Assembly: GCA_015698045.1 (NCBI GenBank)
Contig: BLAL01000165.1
Span: 720,001 to 784,000 of the forward strand
Direction of reading: 5' to 3'
Length of the DNA stretch: 64,000 bases
Source: Rhizophagus clarus
Taxonomy: Eukaryota; Glomeromycota; Glomeromycetes; Glomerales; Glomeraceae
Part shown: positions 13,191-26,571 of the stretch, piece by piece
How the letters are laid out: every line of letters starts with the position of its first letter
How positions within the stretch are numbered: the stretch's first letter is position 1
The notes under the pieces: model-generated
Told to the model about the DNA's origin: nothing
The model's input: only the letters and a program-made list of their open reading frames with translations
Databases searched by the model: none
Translations under genes and position numbers: made by a program

Positions 13191-14670
13191 GCTCATGGCA
13201 TTGTTGATGTTAAAGTATTTATTATATAGTACAAAATTAAAACTGTTATTGAACAAGCAGGAAATATACTTTGATGGGTTAACAGCCCGTTAACTCTCCC
13301 ACTATTAAAGAGTCTCAGTTTTGCACGTGCTAGGTTGGTGGCGCAGTCAGTGACGTATTTTTGACCTGTAAGATATTGACCCAAAAGTTGGAATTATACG
13401 AACAAATAAGTCAGTGCATATGTAAATTATTTCTCTTGTTCGGTAATCATGGTAATCATAACATGGATAACTAGTCAAAAAGATAGTACTGGCTAAGAAA
13501 TATTTGGTGATATACCTAAATTACCAAAATTTAATACATATACAGTATTACACCTTTACAGTACAAACAAAGTCATCATTATATAACAATAGCAGCTTTC
13601 GTGCACATTTACCATCATCGACTTTTAGAGTGGTTCAATGTTTCTAGATCAATCACTTCCGTACACATATCATTTGAAGGGCCTTCAATTCATGACCCAG
13701 ATATTTATGGACTAGCAATACTTCAAATGCTGAGGAGGAGAATTATTTTCAACTTGTAGACCTGGTAAGGAAATGCATAGTTACCTATTTACACATCAAC
13801 TATTATACATATTTTGAAACTTTTTTGGCATATACTGTAGTTATAATGTCATCCTGAATATAATCAATATATTTTTGATGTTATGGCACAATAATTTGAC
13901 TCGGCAACAAGTTTTGGTCATGAAGGTATTACACAATTGGAATTTTCATGAGCAGAAAATCAATTAAAAAGTTCACTGATGAACTTAGAATCAAGAATGG
14001 TTCAATTAGAAGATTTGGGAAGACAGGTTCAGCTGCATGGTTATAAGATATTTGCAGAAGGAATGTGTAAAAAAAATTGATAAAGTTACATTAGAAGTTT
14101 GTTAGAATTATAACAAAATTTGATAAGGTGAAAGTAGCGGCTTTAGTTTGGAAGTTGCGTTAATATTGTTAAACTAAAAATTAATAAGATGGAAAAAAGA
14201 GCGAAGAATTTAATGATTTTTAGAAGTAGTTGATACTCTAAGTTTTGTTTTGGATCGTATTATACAGTATCTATTTCTTAGAAAATATACGTAAAGTGTA
14301 TTTATTGTATTGAGATATCGAATAATGGACGTTTTCTATATCGAATAGAAATATAACTTATTAATTTTTTCATTTCTAATAATAAAATAGAAATTAAGTA
14401 TTTTTTGTAACTTTCATTTAACAATGTTATTAAAATTATCTCTTCTGATGAATAATCACACGAACAGGGTTTTAGGCTCGACAAGAACATTTTGTCATCA
14501 TTGCATCACTGCATGCGTAATAAAAAAAAAGATTACGTAATATTACACAATATTCACTTCGACCCTTATTTCATAATTCTGATGCAACGGACAGTACCCA
14601 AATTTTAGGGTCCTTTTGAATTACGTAAATTATGTATAAATATGAATATATTGTCCCTTCCCATAAGTCC

Positions 14671-14812
14671 CACAAGTAAACCTTCGTCTAAAATTTTCTT
14701 TACCGCAAGTAAACTCTCGTCCGGGCTAAAATTTTTCTTTACCGGCAAGTAAACTTTTGTCCAAAATTTTCTTTTTCCTGCAAATAAACTTACCTTTGTC
14801 TAAAATTTCTCC
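14671..14812. repeat. Four imperfect tandem copies of a 33-40 base unit
   Basis: Each copy starts with CAAGTAAAC or a close variant and continues to TAAAATTTTCTTTACCG or a variant. Copies 2 and 3 have small insertions; copy 4 is the most diverged. It is not coding. Confidence 0.7.
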
Positions 14813-16954
14813 AGTAGTACTTTGGAAGAGTACCGTTTTATTACCGTATTGCCAAAAACCTGAAAATTTTCCAAAATATGAAATTTACTATTTATGATGG
14901 TGAATAAATAAATTATTTTTTTTTTTTTGTTTTAAACTTACTACCACTCTTACTTGGTCAAAATATCTCTGGTATTACGTTGATCTACTTTACACTGCTA
15001 GGTAAGCGTGCGCTCCCTGCTTATTAGCCATAGTTTTAATGAAACATGTTTACAGAATAAAAAAAGCCTGTTTGGTGGTGTCGTAAACCATCAGTGGTAT
15101 CCCGAAGGACCATGACAGTAGGGACCACTCAGGTAGCATGGTACCATCTTTTTCGGATTTTTTTTTATGGAGTATGGTTCTGGTACCGACCATACTAACG
15201 TTTTTTTTTTTATTTTATTTTTCAGCGTTAGGTATTATTACATTAACCCATAAAGATGCCCCCCCTCATGGATTTTAGTCATTTTAGTTGTTTGATTTGT
15301 TTCTTAGTTACGAACTAATTTAATCATTTTTTTATTACTTGTGCATACTGTCATATAGTAATTTATCAAGTCATCACGAATATTTATAATAAATTTACCA
15401 TGCACAGTATAATCTTTACATGATTGGTAAAAGATGCAAGTTATAATCATAATCTATTCTTATTAAGCACGAGCCAATTTATTTATAAACGATCAATTTT
15501 TTTTTTTTATACAGGTAAAGAGTGAAACATTAATATAATAAGGCAACTCATAAGAACTATATATTATTGTATGTAATATATATGATCGGGTCGCGAATAA
15601 TTCGTTTCGAATTCCTTATTGGTTAGCATAAATACTTACGTTACTAGAATTGGAGGCTTGAAATGTTTATAGTTCTTCTGCCCACTTAGAATTTTCCGGA
15701 TAATATAAGTAAAATAATTTTTTTTATTACTAATAAAAAATTTTTTTTTTACTCATTATAACGTAATTTGCGCTGACTTATGTCAGGTAATACAGTATAT
15801 CCCCTTAATTCCGGAAAATCAGTACTTGCTTCCGGTCAAACTTGCATGTACCCCTTGTATTTCACAAAGTATTTAGGATACTCGCGGATATTACCCGGGA
15901 AGTGCCACCGATCTCATACAAGCATAATAATGTATGTAGTGACCACATGATCAGCGTGTAAATTACGTGCCAACCGCCAAATAAAAAAAACCATTCATAA
16001 TTTAACGAAAATTTAAGTTAATTTGATCTTCCATGATTTATTTAACTAAAAATGTAGAAATTGCGCTGTAAATGAAAGAAAACACGCATAGTACACTACA
16101 GTATTTCCATGACTAGTCAAACTATGTATTATTGTAAAAGTTATTTTTTTAAACACTTTGGTTTGCGATAAAATTATTTTTAGCATTACTTCAAAACTTT
16201 GTTCATAAGATTATGGAAGAGTTTTTCCTTAGTATACGTTATAAATATTGATAGTTTTTTTACCAAATTCTTTTTTTTTTTCTTTTGTTTAGTTAGGCTT
16301 AGTTTTAAGATGCATTAAATATATACGGAGTAAATACACCTTGTTTTTTATGTTTCAGAATATTCTATATGTAAATAAAAAGTAAATTTAAGCGCGGGTG
16401 CAGTCATCACTATATTTTAGTGCCCTTAAAAAAAAACCATACACACCATACACTACTTACGTACACTACTACACTACATGGTTACTGTCTATTCAAATTG
16501 GCGTTAAATGAATGTAAAACATCGTGATATTCAATGTACAGTGCGGTTATTATATTGTTATAAAAGGTAATTTGTGTAACTTTGGAAAATACCTAATTTT
16601 CAAAGGAAATTTCCAAATGAGTATAAAAAAAATTAAACAAAAAAAAACAAAGAAATATCAGTAAACAATTTCATAGGTTCGAGATTTTTTCATGTGGTCG
16701 TTCTAATTGCTTTAATTTGAAACAGAATCCTTCTTATTTTAAATTCTAATTTTCTTGCTAAATTTTTTTTCTGCACCGTTCTTTTTTTTTCTTTCGTAAA
16801 ATAATATAAATATTAATATAACAAACACACTATTTCTTTTTGCCATTTTTTTTTAACTTTATTTATTTATTTATTTTTTTTTTTTTTTAAAAAAAAAAAA
16901 TCAACGAAATTAATATTTCGTTTTTAAAAGGAAATACAAAATAAATAAAATAAA

Positions 16955-19804
16955 ATGTCAAAAAAGAAAGTTATCGTAGCAGAACTCTCCGTAATTGAAT
17001 TTCTTGAAAGTAAATTTAATTCCATAAATATTAGGAGATATAAATATGAAGAACTTGAAAACGTTCGTTATATAGACTCAAAAAATTTTGGAAGTGTTCA
17101 AGTTGCGATATTAAAAGAAGACAAATCTTCCGTTATGTTAAAACCTGTATCTACTGACAATATTCACGAAAGTGTTAACGAGGTTAGTGTAAAAATCTTA
17201 TTAAAAATTTGACTCCATAACAACAAAATTCTTGGTAGTTAGAACGGTATTTAGTCGATGAATGGCGCAGCACTTCTAAAAAATCTTTTATTTTTTGCTC
17301 ATAAGATTAAATTAATGTGGGAGGCTGGTCCGAACAAATCCACATTAAAATTCTATGGGATCACTAAAGGTAATATCTCATAAATTTCTCGTTTAAACCA
17401 TTTTTATTTTTTTTATTTTTTTTTATTAAAACTATTCAATTTTGTAGATAAAACGAAAGATGAATATCATCTTATATTGGAATATGTTGAATGTCCTACC
17501 TTTTCGGATCATTTGCAGGATTTGTATGATTATTTAGATTGGAACGTAAAAGCTAACCTCGCACTTGAAATTGCGAAAGGTATAAAATTTTTGCACGAAA
17601 ATAATATCTCCTACAAGAATTTGGTAAGTTAATAGTATTTTAAATTATATATATATACACGTATATTTTTTTACGTATAAATTTATAATAAGTGATGAAT
17701 TTTTTTATTTTTTAGACATCAGAAAATATATTATATCCTAATAATACCATTAAGTTGGCCAATTTCGGAATTTTTAAAAACAACGTTCCTCAAAAGCGTG
17801 CCTTAAAAGAGAAGTGGACATTTTGGAAAAAAGATAAAGAACAAGAACATCCAAAAGAATATGATATCTTATGTTTAGGAATTGTTTTGTTTCAACTTAC
17901 TCAACATCCTGATTATTATATGAATAGTAATTGGGAAACTTACTTGAAATCAATTCCATTGGAACAACGTGAAATTAAGATGGACAATATACCTATTGAA
18001 TACAAAAAACAATACAAGGAACTTTGTAAATGTACGTATTCTATATATCTTTTATGGAGTTTTTATATTTGATTTTATGCCTTTATCTAGTGGATGAAAT
18101 AGATTCGTCTCGCCAAGACGCAATCACGTGATGTTCATCATCTTTACTAATCATTTTTTTTTAAATATTATAGCTTGTTGGAGTAAAAATATAAAAGAAC
18201 GACCTAGTATCCATCAAATCGTAAATTCTTTGCAAGAACTTGGTGGGAATGATAGAAATGATTTCGTTTATGATGCCACACTGCCTCCACAACCTGGTTC
18301 TGAAACTATAAATGACACGTCAGTCAAACCGACTCCAACAACAACACCACCTTCAACAACGTCTTCAACAATATCTTCAACAATACCTTTACCACCTTTA
18401 ACGTCTTCAACACCTTCGACAACATCTTCAACAACACCTTTAATACCTTCAACATCTTCAACAAAACAAACTTCGTACACTGCACCTCATAAACCAGTTT
18501 ATACTACGCCCAATATTCCTACTATTCCTACTACTAACACGACTTCAACCCGTTATACAAATTCTCGACGTTCTCCTTACACTACTACTACTACTACTAC
18601 TACTCCTCCTTCTTCTATTACTCCTTCTACTACTACAATTCCCACAATTCCTTCGACTTCACCTTCTACAAACCCTTTCTTGAATACCAGATCAACAAAT
18701 TCGACGATCCCTCCTTTAACCATTGACTTTATCTTACCACCTCAAATTTCATCACTTATTCTTGGATTGACGACACCGCCACCACAAAATACGGTTCCAG
18801 TTACTCAAGAATATATTACAAAAATGTATACAACATTTCATGATAAAATAGCAAAATGTGAAATGGATATATCAAAACTTAATGATTTATTTATAATACA
18901 ATATTTAAACAAAACAGTTCAAAATGAAAATAAAGTTTTTGATTTTTGTAATGCGAATCAATCTTTAATCATCAACAAGGTATTATTAGGACTATTCCAT
19001 CAACTTGCTATTGGGACTACTGTAGTTAATTTACCAAAAGCATACGAATTATTCAAGGAATCATCCAAAAAAAATTCGTTTGCGGCTTATATAGCTGGTA
19101 TATACACTCAATATGGTCGTCAAGGAGTTCCAATAAATGCGACTGAAGCTTACAATTTTTACAAATTGTCCGCGGAAAATGGATTTGTACCAGCATATAA
19201 TAAAGTAGGATTATGTTATGATCTGGGAACCGGTGTGGCAGTTGATAAACAAAAAGCTTTTTATTGGATTGAAAAATCTGCTAAAGCGGATGATAAATAT
19301 GGACAATATAATTTAGGAGTGTATTTGGAGACTGGGAATGGTTGTATAAAAGATGAAAGTAAAGGGTTTACTTGGTATTTAAAAGCCGGGGATCAAGGAT
19401 TCATAAATGCGTTAAATAAAGTTGGTTTATGTTATTTACAAGGAAAAGGTACTTCTGTTGATTATTATAGGTCTTATGAATGGTTTAAAAAAGCAGCTAT
19501 AGCAGGTTGTAAGTATGGTCAAGTTAATTTAGGAAGATCTTATGAATTAGCTAGAGGTGTTGAAAAAAATGAACAAGAGGCTTTTACTTGGTTTTTAAAA
19601 GCCGCTAACAATGATGACTATGATTTAGGCCAATATTATCTTGCAAGATGTTATGAATTTGGTATTGGAACTACTGTAAATAAGACAAAAGCTTTAGAAT
19701 GGTATCAAAAGAGTGCTGATAATGGAAATAATTTAGCTAGTTTAGCTTTAATAGATATTAGGAATTCTATTCAATCACAACCACTTTTATACTATTTATA
19801 TTAA
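16955..19804 (+). CDS. Pseudokinase-like domain fused to Sel1 repeats
   Basis: Five exons: 16955-17182, 17255-17369, 17448-17623, 17716-18031 and 18174-19804. All junctions are GT-AG with phases that close, giving 821 residues. Residues 1 to about 300 align with the TKL kinase domains of the neighbouring family, but catalytic positions are changed: the glycine loop keeps only one Gly, the HRDL motif reads YKNL and DFG reads NFG. The beta-3 Lys (VMLKPV) is retained. Known families suggest such a domain is a catalytically weak or dead scaffold. Residues of about 300-480 are Thr/Pro/Ser-rich and probably disordered. About residues 550-815 form six or so Sel1-like repeats (for example AFYWIEKSAKADDKYGQYNL), which mediate protein-protein contacts. 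The function is likely signalling or assembly; the partners are unknown. Confidence 0.88.
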
Positions 19805-20670
19805 TGATCTTAGTGATAATTATCAATAGTGTCTATTAATAAATATACATATACAATTAACTATATACACATTTATATTAACTTTAAATAAAAAATCAAT
19901 TATTATTAAGTTATTAATTTATCATTAATAAACTTCTTTCTTACAGATTTATATACTTTAAAAAAAAATTGAAACCATTTGGAAATCGAGACGTGCAAAT
20001 ACTTATGCATTAAATGCAGTAATGTTTTTATATTAACAGAGGTAAATTCATTTCTCGTAAGTATTCTGTATATTCCGTTCATATAATAAAATGTGTTACT
20101 TGATAAATTATAATACGCCGTCAAAAAAAAAGATGCTTGATAACATATGATCTTACAATTTATAGATCTTTTTAAAATAATTTTTTGTTGTTATATTACC
20201 TATATGATTATATTGCAATTTACAGTATAATTAACGAAACAAAAATGGGAATTTTCTTTAGAAGTTTTTTAGCATTTTCATGTTAAAGCACTTCATAAAT
20301 GAGTCTAGTTTGATTTCCTAATTTATCAAAATTTACAGAATATATTTCACGGTAATCTAATGAAACCTTTAAATTTTCCTTAGTAAATTTTATTAAATTG
20401 GTTTTATATGGATTATTTGAAAAGGATTTAGTAATTAACGAATAACTGAATATGAAGAAGACAACATAATTCAAATAAGAAAAAGAATCATTTTCCATGT
20501 TTATAAATTTACACTATTATATAGTACTTTATTTGAATATTTTCTTATAGATAAAAATAATAATTTATAAAACAAATAAAATATGTTTAGTGCCAATAAT
20601 TTATCGGAAATAATAAATGTAACCTTTTGAAATTCCAGAAATTATTTTAAAAAAAATCAAATATAAACAA
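19805..20670. other. Intergenic, no supported gene
   Basis: The spacer lies between the 3' end of the Sel1 gene and the 3' end of kinase copy A (convergent). Two minus-strand open frames of about 70 codons (19906-20124 and 20283-20498) show no recognisable motif, and I do not call them. Confidence 0.6.
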
Positions 20671-23600
20671 TTATAAGTTACTAATTATATCTTTTAATTC
20701 AAGTATATTTTCCATCTCCTTCCTTGAAAAATACCTATCCTCAAAAGCTTCCGGAACATTTGGGTAAATTCTGTGAATTGGTAATAAAGTGCACGGTTTA
20801 AAAAAACAAATTTGGTTTTCTTCTTTATATCTATGAGAGAATCGAATATAATCTATTTGCTAATAGTATGCAATAATATAAAATCAGATCAAATTTACTT
20901 AAATAATATTAACTGAAACAATAGTATACTTATTATACTGTACCATATTAAGATCTTTTACTTCAATTGCATTTATTTGTTGAGAAAATTTATATTTATA
21001 AGAATATTCAATCCAACCTAATCCTTCAAGTTTTGATAAATCATCATATTGTAAAATATGTATTTCCTGAGTGGATACGGAATTCTACAATAAAATTCAT
21101 TAATATTTTATTTAAGAGAAAATCTTGATAGTTATTAAACTTACCATTCTTTCTTTCATTATAAATTTTATAGAGCAATTTTTAGATAATATCTTTAATA
21201 AATTTATTTTCCAAATAATGTAACGTCGAGATATATAAAATCTGGGTAAAGTGAAACTAAATGTTTTACTCTCAAAAGATAAAATTCGGCCTGATAAACT
21301 TGTAAGTTAAAAAATAAAATTAATTTATGTAGTTATTTAATAAATCAATATGTACAACCTTACCTATTTGTATCGTTTATTAGAAATCGATGTGTAAAGT
21401 CCGAAATAAAATAAATATTCACCACTAAAATAATTCATTATATTAATAATTATTCAATAAAATAATAACTTATTAATTATTCTCTTACTTTTAAATACGA
21501 TTTTGTTAAGAGGGTCAACAATCCCAAGTTCAGTTAAATCAGTTAAATGATAATTAACATACACTCGACGATAATATCCAAGATAGTATGTCCAGAAATC
21601 TGACCAAAAGTCTAAATATTGCCCGAAAAAGAGCCAAAGGTTCTGTAATAGATAAAAAAATGAAATAACATCATGTTCTGGTAGCAATAATAATAATCTA
21701 AATATTTCTTCAAAATAAATTTCATGGTCTTTAATCTTCATACCCAACAGATCAAAACATATTCTAGATAGAACTAAAAGAGTTACTGATTTATCATAAC
21801 TAACATTAATAGTTTGTTCAATTTCTTTTAAAACATTAACTAATAAATTTCCTATATTTTTATAATTTGTTTTATTTTGTAAGTATGTATAGTATAGTTT
21901 AATTTCTAATGAATTATTAACGTTAATATTAGTAGAATCTAATTCTACATATTCTTCAAAAGCTACAATAGCTTTTTCAATATTCCCTGAAATATCATAC
22001 ACTAAGCTCTTATAATAATATGTTAAACTATTTGATGAATCCAGTTGTATAATTTTATCAAAATCTACTAAAGCTTTATCATATTCTTGAAGACTACAAT
22101 ATGCAGTAGCTCTTGTACTTAAATTATGAATATTTTCCGGATCCAGTTGTATAATTTTATCAAAATCTACTAAAGCTTTATCATATTCTTGAAGACTACA
22201 ATATGCAGTAGCTCTTTTACTTAAATTATGAATATTTTCCGGATCCAGTTGTATAATTTTATCAAAATCTGCTAAAGCTTTATCATATTCTTGAAGACTA
22301 AAATATGCAGTAGCTCTTTTACTTAAATTATGAATATTTTCCGGATCTATAATAGCTGCTTTTGTAAAATATGTAACTGCTTCATCATGTCTTTTTAAAT
22401 TTTCAAGAATTTCTCCATGATAACATAAAATTAATGAATCTTTGTCATTAATATTTAACAATTTATCTAATATTATTAAACAATTTATGTAATCTTTTTG
22501 CTGTTCAAAAATATATGCACAATTCTTAAGATATAAATTATTATTTGAATCATTTCCAAATGCAATATTAAAATTCTTTAAAGCATTATTATAATCAAAT
22601 ATTCTTAAAAAACTATTTCCAAGTATTATGTACAAATTAATTGGTTTTGCCTTGTACATTAATGATACATTTAAATTTATTATTGCTTCATTATATTCAT
22701 TTTGCAAAAAAAATATTCCTCCACGAATAAAATAAGCAATTGATTTTTTTGGTTTTAATTCAATTGCTTCTTTTAAATATAAATGAGCTTGTTCATAATT
22801 TTTAAAACATCTATAAATATAAGCTAAAATACATCTTACAGAATAATTTTCAGGAAAAAGCACTAAAAATTCTTTACACAAAGATTCAGCTTTTTTGTAA
22901 TATTTACCATTTAATTCTTTTATAATACTTTGATATATTGGATGCTGTTTTCTTGAAATTCTTGGAAATATTGATGAAAATATATTTGAATTTAATTTAA
23001 TTGTTTTCATAAATCTTTTCTTTTTTGTTAATATAAGATCAATTTCTGAATTATTCGAGTCACTATCATACTGATCACTTGTTATTTGTTTTGAATCTTC
23101 TAATTCAATAGTTGGTAAAATACGTCCAGCTTCAAAAAATTGGGAATATAAATTTTTATAAATAGTATTCTGTGGTAAATATCTGATATCATAATCCTCA
23201 AGCTTTTCTCGACATTTAGGGCATATCTTTTGCTTTAATTTTTTTAAACTATCTAATGATAATATATGTTGACATTTTAAAATACATAATTGATCTGTTG
23301 GTTCACTACTAATTGGACAAGTTATTTCATCTGCTATAACATCTATAACATTAGATGAGTTTAAAATTGGTTTATTTATATATATAGTATTTTGGTTTAA
23401 GCTTTTTCCTTTTTCTTTTTCTTTTCCTTTTCTAACATCATTTAAAATTTTATAATCTTTAAGATATTTTTCTTTAACAAATATTAATAAATTTTGAAAT
23501 TTTTTTGAAAAATCAGTTAAATTGTGTTTACTCAATTTCTGAACATATTGATTAAAGTCATCCTCAATCATTGAAAATGTTTGATTATCAATATTATGTA

Positions 23601-26331
23601 AATGTAATAATATTTCAATTACTTTAAATTGAATAAAATTACTTGGAGCTTTATTAAGTGATTCAATTGTCAAATAATAACAAATACCGTACGTGGCAGT
23701 TCGAGTAGATTTTTGAATAAGATTTAGTGTAAGGTCTAGTATCCCAAACCACAAAATATGTGGCAACACAAGAGGCTCATTATCAGTAAGATTACTTAAG
23801 AAATTACCAGTATTTCTTAAAGATTTAATAACTTTATTTGATACTACATCAAATTTAACTTGAGAATCTAAAATGGATTTCTCAGTAACATTATTCCATT
23901 CTCTTTCTAAAAAACTCCAAATATATTCCATTAATAACATTTCTGCAAATTTTTTATTTATTATTCCTTCAGAACTTTCAGACCAGATTGAGAGGTTATG
24001 TTGAATTACCAACATAATTCTCCAATCAATATAATAGGATGGTACCGAATATTTATAATTTAAACCTTGACGTAATTGTGTGATCATTGATTCAATTGAA
24101 TAATTTTCATCCGAGATAGAAGCAACTTTAGATGATGGTGTGATATTTAAAATAGTATTCAACAAATCTTTTATTCTTCTTAGAAGTTCCTGAAACCAAG
24201 TTTCATTATCACGTAAACTACGTAGTGTATCCCGTAAATAAATTAATAAAAAATCAATATTATAGTTACATTTTTTGTCTTTTTGCTGATTGAAATTTGA
24301 TTTATCAACAATTTGTATTGTTTTATAATAAATTTCTGCAAATTTTGCTAAAGAATTGCAAACATTATCTAAAAGATCTTTACTAAGAACTATTGGTGGA
24401 TTTGAAAAATGTATACGTTCTAAAACAGCTATCCAGGTTCGTAAATGTAATTCCAATCTTGCTACATTTTCTTCTGAATAATAATCAAATAAAGTAGGAT
24501 TGGCTAATGATTTTAATGAACTTATTAAGATTTGGGATGAAAATTTATTCTGTAAATTTTCAAAAAGTAATTTTAGAGCATATAAAAATTTTGGTTCAGT
24601 CAATTCCTTTACAAGTTCCTTTACTTTTTCATCTGGTGTAATAAATCCTTCATTTTCTAGTTTAAGAAGTAATTGGTTTCTATCCTCTATTGATAGTTCT
24701 ACTACTTGATTTGATGCGCCTAATGGAGGATCCACTACTATCTCACTTTTGTGCTCATATTCATCAATATTTAATAATTCACGATCATTTATTAATTCAT
24801 TGTTTACATCTATAGTTCTTTTACTTAACTTCGAATTTGACTCATATTTTTCTAAGAATTCCTTTTCATAATCATTGTTAATAAATTCCTTCTTTTCTAA
24901 TTCGTGAAGCGATTGATTTTTATAATAATTTATACCACCTATTGATGGCCCCACTTTGTTTGATGAGTATGAAGAGCTTTCAGATTCTGCTATTACACCA
25001 CTTTCATATTCATCAATATTTAATGATTCGACATTTATTAAATCATTATTTATATCTATAGTTCTTCTTTTACTCGAGTTTGAATCTGGTTTATATTTTT
25101 CTGGTTCTTTTTTTCCATTATTATTATAAGTTGTATCATTTTTGTTTGGAGAAATCATAGCCTTAAGAGATGAAACGACTTCCTGCATATTTGGACGATC
25201 ATTTGGTTCGGATTTCCAACATTCTAAGAATTAAATAAATTAATATTCATAACAACAAAGTAATTTTTAAAATTATGTTAGAATTAAAATATTACCTCTA
25301 TATAATTTATTATAATCAATGGGAGTCCCATCAATAATTTCTTCTCTATTACCATTTAATATATAAAAAATTAAGCTCGCATCATGATCAAAACACTTAT
25401 TCTTGAATGGCTCGTATCCACTTGAAATTTGCCACATTAAGACTCCAATGCTATATACGTCAGATTTTTTATTTAATTTATAATATTGATCATTGATTTT
25501 TTTTGGATCAACATAAGGTATTATGCCAAGTATTTTTGATGTATCACTTGATGCTTCAGCGATTTTCTTTGATAACCCAAAGTCTGCTAATTTAATACTA
25601 TTCTGATGTACTAATATATTACTTGCGTGCTTTTAATGATAAAAAAAAAAGTTGTATTAAAACATGTTAACTTAAATAGTGAGATTTACAAAATTAAAAA
25701 ATTACCAGATCACGATGAATAATATTTTTTCCATGTAGAAATTCTACGGCACTTGCCAATTGCAATGCTAAGCGATATTTGTCACTCCAATTAAGTTTAT
25801 TAAAATATTCATTTAAATAAGCATTCATTGTACCATTATTAGCATATTCTAGGACTAGGGAGTACTTATTTGTTTGGTGCGTTGCATCTGAATGAAAAAT
25901 TTTTTTACTAATAAGAAAAATATATATATTACATTATACATAATTTTTCCAATACCCACCTTCTGATTTCGTAATTCCATAGAATCTTATAATATTTTCA
26001 TGATCATCAACGCTCCGATGCAATTTTAACTGTAGGAAAATACTAGTATTAAAATATTTTTAACGTATAATTTACGTAAAAATTTCAAAAATTATTATAA
26101 ATGCCGTACCTCTTTTACAACTTTCTTAAAGGTTTCCTCATTATTAAAAGATTTTAAAGCGAAAAGGCGTTCAGTGTTTTTACAACTAACACGAACAACA
26201 TTTCCATATGAACCTCTCCCTATTTGTTGAATATTTGTGAAGCTCGAATATTCATAGTATCTGATATGTTCTTCAGTGATTGAATTATCTAACCAATCAA
26301 TGTAATAATTTAAATCTTTTTCCTTTGCCAT
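20671..26331 (-). CDS. TKL kinase-RING/U-box-like-TPR protein, copy A
   Basis: Nine exons on the minus strand: 26110-26331, 25960-26029, 25706-25887, 25296-25629, 21489-25223, 21364-21424, 21145-21298, 20944-21084 and 20671-20859. Phases close to 1695 residues. The kinase (1 to about 290) looks active: GRGSYGNV loop, FALKSF lysine, [14 protein letters not shown] and [12 protein letters not shown] polar linker follows with two copies of an SKRTID-containing module, then a helical region from about residue 470. A degenerate RING/U-box-like motif lies near 904-941 (CPIS, LKCQH, CPKC; the second Cys of the first pair is missing). TPR repeats run from about 1028 to 1358, with three almost identical 34-residue units. 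A small C-terminal domain, split over five exons, ends the protein. It shares exon structure with copy C. The inferred role is receptor-like or adaptor signalling, possibly with ubiquitin ligase activity; this is unproven. Confidence 0.88.
22047..22352 (-). repeat. Triplicated 102-base TPR unit in copy A
   Basis: Three tandem 102-base units, starting at 22047, 22149 and 22251, are nearly identical at the DNA level and each encodes one 34-residue TPR containing SLQEYDKAL. Copies B and C have only one repeat at this place, so copy A has gained two units recently. Confidence 0.9.
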
Positions 26332-26432
26332 TTTTAACCTTATTGACTTAATGAGTTTCTACCATTTTTCTGGAAGCTAAAAAAAGTATGTTTATTTCCC
26401 TTAGAGCCATTACAGCATTAGTTTTAAATGAA

Positions 26433-26467
26433 TTTTTGTTACACAATTTTCTCCGTAACGTATTGCA
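26433..26467 (-). promoter_or_regulatory. Conserved upstream block of copy A
   Basis: Read on the minus strand, the block is TTGCAATACGTTACGGAGAA followed by AATTGTGTAACAAAA. It lies about 100-135 bases upstream of the ATG at 26331. Near-identical blocks stand at about the same distance before copies B and C, and inside each is a GTTAC...GTAAC inverted pair. I infer a shared promoter element; conservation by recent duplication is the alternative. Confidence 0.5.
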
Positions 26468-26469
26468 AG

Positions 26470-26571
26470 TATACTTGCCGCCCATTCTCTAAAAAAGGAA
26501 ATTTAAACAATGATTTCATGTCGATCTCATTGTTTAAATTTCCTTTTTGAGGAATGGGCGGCAAGTATAAT
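26470..26571. repeat. Long imperfect hairpin
   Basis: Two arms of about 44 bases, reverse complements apart from a few changes, enclose a loop of about 15 bases. The core shared by both arms is TATACTTGCCGCCCATTC and GGAAATTTAAACAATG. It sits just upstream of the conserved block of copy A. It may be a tiny foldback element; no coding capacity. Confidence 0.85.

Larger units (their letters stand above)
4864..16954. other. Long gene-poor intergenic region
   Basis: Twelve kilobases with no gene I can support. It holds homopolymer tracts, microsatellites (for example AAAAT/AAATG units near 6975-7038 and short TCTTAAA units near 6243-6270), several short tandem repeats and hairpins listed separately, and scattered open frames that are either homopolymer artefacts or too short to judge. 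From about 9.4 to 16.9 kb the base composition is less extreme and may contain decayed transposon sequence, but no transposase motif is visible. Confidence 0.6.

Noticed and set aside
13193..13384. 63-codon minus-strand frame
   Set aside because: No motif and no link to the neighbouring frame; GGTGGCGCAGTCAG looked tRNA-like, but no cloverleaf could be formed.
18268..18480. Minus-strand Val/Glu/Gly-rich frame
   Set aside because: Antisense shadow of the Thr/Pro-rich linker.
20283..20498. 71-codon minus-strand frame downstream of copy A
   Set aside because: Starts with ATG and a hydrophobic segment, but has no counterpart behind copies B and C and no motif.
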